A stretch of DNA of 64,000 nucleotides. Origin: DATGPD01 sp041398565 (GTDB taxonomy: Bacteria > Planctomycetota > UBA1135 > UBA2386). Location of the stretch: assembly GCA_041398565.1 (NCBI GenBank), contig JAWKUN010000003.1, positions 1,555,213-1,619,212 of the forward strand, in the 5' to 3' direction. A model generated the notes under the pieces. It was not told where the DNA came from. It searched no databases and worked only from the letters and a program-made list of their open reading frames with translations. Numbering within the stretch: the first letter of the stretch is position 1; each line of letters begins with the position of its first letter. The translations under genes and the position numbers were made by a program. Positions 59,582 to 64,000 of this stretch are shown here, piece by piece.

Positions 59582-60253
59582 CTACGGCGCCGCCGCCAGC
59601 ACCGCGGCGCGGGGGCCGAGTTCGCGCACCGTCGGTAGGCGCATACGGATCTGTCGCTGCGAGGCACGGTCGAGTGACACGTCCGGGTCTTCGATGGAGC
59701 GCCGCGCCGCGGCGACGATGCGCGCCAAGTCGAGCGGGAATGGCAAGAGGTCGCGGTCGTGGGCGACCGACAGGCTCAGCACCACGCCGTCGCGGGCCTG
59801 GGCGCTGACATCGACGTCGAGGACACCGCTGTAGCCGCTCGGCAGACCGTCGACCACCTCGCGCACGGTCTCGACGAGGGCGCGGCAGAGCTGCACGGCG
59901 TCGACGTTCGCGGGGCTGTCCGCCGAGCTGTGCGACGCCTTCACGCGCAGGCCGTGCTCGCGGCACGACACCCGCAGGAGCTCGCACACCTGACGCACCA
60001 ACACCCCGACTTGGCGCGCGGCGGGGCGCTCGCTCGCCTCGCCGAGGCAGAAGCGGACCACGTCGAGGATGCCCTCGGCATTGCCGTTGGCCCGCAGGAT
60101 GGCGGCACGCTCGCGCGCGATCTGCGTCTCGCCGCCGCCGAGCAGCTTGGCGTGCGTGCTGATCACGAACAGGGCGTTGGAGAGACCGTGCGTCAGCCCG
60201 GCGCTCAAGAACTGCAACAACCTCCCGTCGTCCACGTTGCGTGCGTTGCGCAT
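59582..60253 (-). CDS. HisKA-like protein without a kinase domain, partner of an HtrA-type protease
   Basis: The ATG at 60253 has AGGAGG about 4 nt upstream; 223 residues. The N-terminus LLQFLSAGLTHGLSNALFVI reads as a dimerisation/H-box helix: His is present, but the following acidic residue is Gly. The C-terminal 100 residues have a GHKL-like alternation (ALVETVREVVDGLPSGYSGV, DGVVLSLSVAHDRDLLPFPL) but no G-boxes or N-box that would bind ATP. It could be a phosphotransfer or anti-sigma-like regulator; catalytic activity is unlikely. It follows the protease gene by 9 bp, so both are cotranscribed. Confidence 0.65.
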   Translation of the reverse strand: MRNARNVDDGRLLQFLSAGLTHGLSNALFVISTHAKLLGGGETQIARERAAILRANGNAEGILDVVRFCLGEASERPAARQVGVLVRQVCELLRVSCREHGLRVKASHSSADSPANVDAVQLCRALVETVREVVDGLPSGYSGVLDVDVSAQARDGVVLSLSVAHDRDLLPFPLDLARIVAAARRSIEDPDVSLDRASQRQIRMRLPTVRELGPRAAVLAAAP

Positions 60254-60262
60254 GGTTCCTCC

Positions 60263-61309
60263 TCAGAGCGGTCCTCCGGTCGTATCCGGCCGCGGCGCCT
60301 CGACCGGCGTCGCCGGTGTCCGCAGGCTGGCGCGGCCGAGCACAGCCACCAGGCGGCGGCCCTCGGGGTTGGTCCGCGATCGCACCTCGACGTCCACGGA
60401 CGTGGTCGGGAGTGCCTGGGTGATCTTCTCGTACAGTTCCTCGGCGCCCGTCACCGGTTCGCCGGCGAAGCGCACGACGACGTCGCCGGCGCGCAGGCCG
60501 GCACGCCAGCCGGGTCCGTCGGGCTCCACCGAGGTGACCTGAGCGCCGGCACCCGCGACGGCGCGACCGGGGGCCAACGACACGCCGAGGTAGCCGCGCG
60601 GTACCTCGCCGGCGTGCGCTTCCATCCGGCCGAGCACCCACTGGACCAACTTGCTCGGCACGGCGAAGGCCAAGCCTTCGCCACCGACCCACTTGCTCGT
60701 GGTGATGCCGACGACACGGCCCTCGGCGTCGAGGACCGGGCCGCCGGAGCTCCCCGGATTCACCGCGGCGCTGAACTGGAGGTAGGCGGCGCTGATGCCG
60801 CCGCCGCCGACGGGAAAGTGTCGTCCCAGATGACTCACCAGACCCGCCGTCACCGTGTGGCGCAGGGACAGCGGGTGGCCGACGGTCAGCACCCAGTCGC
60901 CCTCGCGCACGCCATCGGAGTCGCCGAACGCCAGGGTGGGCAGCGGGTCGGGCGGCGGCTCGTCCAGGCGCAGGACGGCGAGATCGGTCACTGCGTCTTC
61001 GCTCACCACACGCGCGACGAACCGTCCGTGATGCGGCACCTCGACCAGCACCAGCATGCGTTCCTCGACGAGGTGGGCGTTGGTGAGGACCAGTCCACCG
61101 TCGTGGAACAAGAAGCCGGTCCCCTCACGGGATGCGGCTGGCGCACCGGCGCGCAGGACGCACCGAACCCCCACCACTGCATCCTTGCTGCGTGCGACGA
61201 CATCGCGGAAGCTCGGCGGGTTGGCGCCGGTGCCGCCACGAGCGCGCCACGCGTAGCCGGAGACGGCGCCGAGCAGGAAGCAAGCCGCGATCAGGGAGAC
61301 GCGCGGCAT
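60263..61309 (-). CDS. HtrA/DegP-like trypsin-type serine protease with PDZ domain
   Basis: The ATG at 61309 precedes a membrane anchor or signal (VSLIAACFLLGAVSGYAW); a GTG at 61336 is possible. The 348-residue protein has the catalytic triad His in LTNAHLVEE, Asp in VTDLAVLRL and Ser in NPGSSGGPVLD, followed by a PDZ domain (YLGVSLAPGRAVAGAGAQVT ... AGLRAGDVVVRFAGEPVTGA). Such proteases degrade damaged envelope proteins or act in regulated proteolysis. A single PDZ and an N-terminal anchor resemble DegS. It is first of a two-gene unit with the kinase-like gene. Confidence 0.9.
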   Translation of the reverse strand: MPRVSLIAACFLLGAVSGYAWRARGGTGANPPSFRDVVARSKDAVVGVRCVLRAGAPAASREGTGFLFHDGGLVLTNAHLVEERMLVLVEVPHHGRFVARVVSEDAVTDLAVLRLDEPPPDPLPTLAFGDSDGVREGDWVLTVGHPLSLRHTVTAGLVSHLGRHFPVGGGGISAAYLQFSAAVNPGSSGGPVLDAEGRVVGITTSKWVGGEGLAFAVPSKLVQWVLGRMEAHAGEVPRGYLGVSLAPGRAVAGAGAQVTSVEPDGPGWRAGLRAGDVVVRFAGEPVTGAEELYEKITQALPTTSVDVEVRSRTNPEGRRLVAVLGRASLRTPATPVEAPRPDTTGGPL

Positions 61310-61535
61310 CAGGTGCCATGACCGGGCAGCGAGCACGGCCCGGCAGTCTAGCTCGGCCCGACGTCTACTTCATCCCTTCATGAGTCCAGTGCTGCTCGGG
61401 TGCGACGAAACCCCGGGCAGACTTCGCGCGCACCGCGCGGATTCGGCCGAGGTCGCCAACTCCCGGCCGTAGGGCGCTAGAATCGCCGACCCCCCGACCG
61501 AACCGCGCACCCCCGAGGCAAGGGCTGGAACAGGG

Positions 61536-62615
61536 ATGAAGGCTATCGCAGGCAGTTTCGGCCCGTCGACTCGGGTCTGGCGCTGGTCCGCCGGTCTGGC
61601 CGTCGCGCTGGCATGGCCGCGGCCGGCGGCGACGCCAGCCGGCCAGGACGAGGAGACCGCCGCGGTCTCGGCCAAGGCTGCGGCGTCGGCGCTGCGTTGG
61701 CTGGTCGCAGCACAGAACACCGACGGTTCATTCGGGGACAACCCGCGCACACCGGGCGACGTCAGCAACACCAGCGTCGCCATCCTCGCGCTCCTGGCCA
61801 ACGGCAGCACCGTCGACCGCGGTCCGCACTGGCGCGCGCTGCGGCGTGCCGTCGAGTGGCTGCTGCGGCACACCGCGCGCGATCCCGGCGGCTACGACAC
61901 GGGCACCCTGATCCAGCGCAAGCTCGGTCAGAACATCGACCTCTACATGGCCGCGGTGGCCTACGCACAGCTGCTGGGCACGCAGATCGATGCCGCGACC
62001 GAGAAGGTTCTGCACGAGCGCTTGACGCGCATGGTGGCGCACATCGCGAGCCTGCAGAAGCCGAACGGCGAGTGGGAGAGCAGCTACGAGACCAGCTTGA
62101 CCACGATCAGCGCCTGGCTGGCGCTGCGCCAGGCGCACGACGCCGGCGTCGCCATCCACCACGCCTCGCCGGAGCTGGTGGTTCGCTACCTCGAAGAGAG
62201 CTGCCTCGATCCCGGCACCGGCGTGTTCCGCGACCAGAAGTGGGGCAAGCAGATGCGTTTCGTCACCCAGGCTGGCGCACTGCGTGTGCTCTATGCACAC
62301 GGCCGCGACCAGAGAGCCGTGGTGCAGAAGGCGACCCGCGTGCTCCTGGACATGCGCTTCGATCAGGACGTCGGCGGGCGCGCCGGCGGCGAGGAGTTCC
62401 TCGGTGCACTGTTCGCCACCCACGCCATGCGCCAGGCGGCGGATGCCACCTTCGCTGCCTGGTACCGCAAGATCGTGGCAGCGCTGGCGCGCTGCCAGAA
62501 CGCCGACGGCAGCTGGCTCGGGCACCACTGCATCACCGGCCGGGTGTTCTGCACCGCGTGCGCCTACATCGCCCTGCAGACGCCGCACGAGTTGATGACC
62601 ATGGCGTGCAAGTGA
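61536..62615 (+). CDS. Exported prenyltransferase/squalene-oxidase-repeat (alpha/alpha toroid) protein 1
   Basis: The 359-residue protein has a signal segment (STRVWRWSAGLAVALAWPRP) and repeated phrases such as ALRWLVAAQNTDGSFGDNPR, HIASLQKPNGEWESSYETSL and ALARCQNADGSWLGHHCITG. These QW-like Q.x.DGSW units build the alpha/alpha toroid of the squalene-cyclase superfamily. The catalytic DxDD of cyclases is not seen, so it is probably a binding or structural toroid, as in many planctomycetal proteins of this class. A TAGAAT hexamer at 61478 may be its -10. The stop overlaps the next gene (GTGA). Confidence 0.8.
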   Translation: MKAIAGSFGPSTRVWRWSAGLAVALAWPRPAATPAGQDEETAAVSAKAAASALRWLVAAQNTDGSFGDNPRTPGDVSNTSVAILALLANGSTVDRGPHWRALRRAVEWLLRHTARDPGGYDTGTLIQRKLGQNIDLYMAAVAYAQLLGTQIDAATEKVLHERLTRMVAHIASLQKPNGEWESSYETSLTTISAWLALRQAHDAGVAIHHASPELVVRYLEESCLDPGTGVFRDQKWGKQMRFVTQAGALRVLYAHGRDQRAVVQKATRVLLDMRFDQDVGGRAGGEEFLGALFATHAMRQAADATFAAWYRKIVAALARCQNADGSWLGHHCITGRVFCTACAYIALQTPHELMTMACK

Positions 62616-63742
62616 GGCCCCGTGTCCGTTCGTCGAGGGCCGCGGTGGCCATGGTGGCGGCCGGCGTCGGGCTGAACCTGGCGTCGTCGGCTTGTGAGAA
62701 TGAGCGTCCCAGCTCGTCGTGGGTCGGGTCGTTCGCGACGGCGTGGCTCTTGAGCCAGCAGCGTGAGGACGGCGCCTTCGCCTCGCCCGCCTACGGTGTC
62801 CTGCGCGCGGCGCACTCGACCACGGCCTTCGCGGCGTACGCGCTGGCGCGGTCGGCCGGGCGTCCCCCGAAACAGACTCACGCGTGCCAGCTCGCGCTGC
62901 AGTTCCTGCGCGCGGCCGGCGTCGCGCCGGCAACCCAGGTCGACTACCCGTGCTACACCGCGGCGTACTGGATCCTCGCGGCACGCGCACTCGGCGACGA
63001 TCTCGCGCCCGAACTCCGGGCCGGGGACGTTACCTCGGCGGTGGCGTTCCTCCGCCGGCACCAACTCGTCGAGGGTCGCGGTTGGACCACGGACGATCCC
63101 GAGTACGGCGGTTTCGGCTACGGGGTCGACGCAGCGCCGAAGCCGGCCGAACGCGACGCGGTCGGGATGTCGACGACGCGGGTGGCGGTCGAGGCCTTGG
63201 TGGCAGCCGGCGTCACGGCCGACGACCCGGCCCTGTGCGCGGCCCGGCGTTTCGTCGAGCGTTGCCAGGTGTGGGCGCCCGACCAGCCTGAGCGGCACGG
63301 CGGCTTCGTCTTCCAGCCCGGGGACGGTCCCCTGGCCAGCAAGGCCGGCCGCGACGACCGCGGACCGCTTCCGTACGCCTCGGCGACCTGCGACGGGTTG
63401 CTGGCGCTCACCCACCTCGGGCAGGCGACGAGCCCCCGCGCTCAGGCGGCGATGGGTTGGCTGCGCCGGCACGTCGCGCCGCCGACAGTCGCCGGCTTCG
63501 AGGCGAGCGACGCGCGCCATCGTCCGTACGAGGAAGGCTTGCGCCTGTACGCGCTCGCTGCGCTGCGCGCCGCAATTCGCGTCGGGCCGGAGTGGTGGGC
63601 GCGCGAGTGGGGCCCGGCCATCGTGGCCGCCGTCGCCAGCCGGCAGGGCGCAAGCGGAGCGATCGTGGGCTGGTCACCGTTGCTCAAGGAGGACGACCGG
63701 CTGGTCGCGACGGTCCTGGGTCTCCTTGCGCTCGATGGCTGA
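62612..63742 (+). CDS. Exported squalene-oxidase-repeat (alpha/alpha toroid) protein 2, probable lipoprotein
   Basis: The GTG start overlaps the preceding stop. The 376-residue protein has a signal segment with a lipobox-like SSAC (about residues 25-28). Repeats WLLSQQREDGAFASPAYGVL, AVAFLRRHQLVEGRGWTTDD and RFVERCQVWAPDQPERHGGF are of the same toroid type as the upstream gene. It lacks an acidic catalytic motif. The two proteins are likely translated together and may form a pair at the envelope. The end abuts a 15-bp tandem repeat that begins at its stop codon. Confidence 0.78.
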   Translation: MRPRVRSSRAAVAMVAAGVGLNLASSACENERPSSSWVGSFATAWLLSQQREDGAFASPAYGVLRAAHSTTAFAAYALARSAGRPPKQTHACQLALQFLRAAGVAPATQVDYPCYTAAYWILAARALGDDLAPELRAGDVTSAVAFLRRHQLVEGRGWTTDDPEYGGFGYGVDAAPKPAERDAVGMSTTRVAVEALVAAGVTADDPALCAARRFVERCQVWAPDQPERHGGFVFQPGDGPLASKAGRDDRGPLPYASATCDGLLALTHLGQATSPRAQAAMGWLRRHVAPPTVAGFEASDARHRPYEEGLRLYALAALRAAIRVGPEWWAREWGPAIVAAVASRQGASGAIVGWSPLLKEDDRLVATVLGLLALDG

Positions 63743-63793
63743 GCGGAGAGGGGCTGAGCGGAGAGGGGCTGAGCGGAGAGGGGCTGAGCGGAG
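63739..63793. repeat. 15-bp tandem repeat starting at a stop codon
   Basis: The unit CTGAGCGGAGAGGGG occurs three times without change (63739, 63754, 63769), and a fourth partial copy starts at 63784. The TGA of the preceding gene is inside the first copy. The next 30 bases contain GAGCC-GAA-GGCTC (63812-63824). No function is evident. Confidence 0.85.
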
Positions 63794-63940
63794 TCGCTGA
63801 AGAGAACGGCAGAGCCGAAGGCTCGCGATCGCGCAGGGGATCGCCAGCAACATGGCTCGGAGCTTGTACGCTCGATTCTCTCACAGGCTCAGGGCCGAGC
63901 GGCGCTCGCGCCGGTCGGGCGCGATGCGCCCACCGAGTCT

Positions 63941-64000
63941 CAGCGCGGCCGGCGGCCGCAACCCAAAGGGTTGATGTCGGCGCAGCGCCGACCAGAGGGG
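63941..64000. repeat. Structured intergenic element, copy 2 (truncated by the window end)
   Basis: 60 nt from CAGCGC to CCAGAGGGG match 45602-45661 with one difference (T to G). Both inner hairpins and the 5' outer arm are present; the 3' arm lies past the window end. A GGGCGC-GAT-GCGCCC hairpin (63917-63931) precedes it. It is intergenic, downstream of the toroid genes. Confidence 0.75.

Noticed and set aside
63739..63793. CRISPR array
   Set aside because: Units are contiguous with no spacers, 15 bp long and few; no cas genes.

Overview
The window is a high-GC bacterial chromosome segment with short intergenic gaps and many 4-bp start/stop overlaps (ATGA, GTGA, TTGA). The gene content points to the Planctomycetota. 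It includes a large exported PVC-type dehydrogenase with a C-terminal cytochrome c motif, a ThuA plus DUF1080 (3-keto-disaccharide hydrolase) protein, a sialate O-acetylesterase, exported beta-propeller proteins, and coaE next to a rho-like gene. This assignment is inferred from families; no rRNA is present to confirm it. I see no insertion sequence, prophage, plasmid module or CRISPR array.

Layout. 1-6.9 kb: end of a sialate esterase gene, coaE-rho (minus), a membrane-anchored coiled-coil protein with a BRCT-like end, tatC-cinA, then two tandem tRNA-Gln genes. 6.9-11.9 kb: exported YCF48-like protein, PVC dehydrogenase/cytochrome and ThuA-DUF1080 protein. 12.0-17.2 kb: a four-gene overlapping operon for a tripartite MacAB-TolC-like efflux system. 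17.2-25.5 kb: a large exported protein divergent from an SppA protease, a GH51 arabinofuranosidase and an exported PD40 propeller protein. 25.6-32.3 kb: arginine synthesis (argJ; then argG-argH-N-acetylglutamate synthase, with an ArgR-like double operator before argG), enclosing a two-gene membrane glycosyltransferase unit. 32.4-35 kb: ispG and an MFS transporter. 35-41.7 kb: one minus-strand unit coding for a sensor-kinase-like protein, a sigma54 activator and a 1350-residue membrane-anchored TPR protein. 42-45.5 kb: two GT2 glycosyltransferases, the second fused to a FemAB-like acyltransferase. 45.6-52.1 kb: unknown protein, CvpA-like protein, thiC and a TMTC-like membrane protein with TPRs. 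52.2-59.5 kb: a complete phosphate regulon, phoB-phoR-phoU divergent from pstS-C-A-B. 59.6-63.7 kb: HtrA-like protease with a degenerate kinase-like partner, and two paired alpha/alpha-toroid exported proteins.

The most unusual content is threefold. First, the HK/RR/TPR unit has lost both phosphorylation residues: the H-box His is Asp and the receiver Asp is Glu. This suggests a sigma54 activator that works without a phosphorelay. Second, a structured intergenic element of about 73 nt (outer stem with two inner hairpins) occurs at 45.6 kb, and an almost identical 60-nt stretch of it runs off the window end. Third, a family of palindromes with the core TGGAGYC-N-GRCTCCA occurs at four intergenic sites, two of which contain the stop codon of the upstream gene. 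The Rho-like protein with an altered P-loop and the TatC with an enlarged first periplasmic loop also deserve attention.
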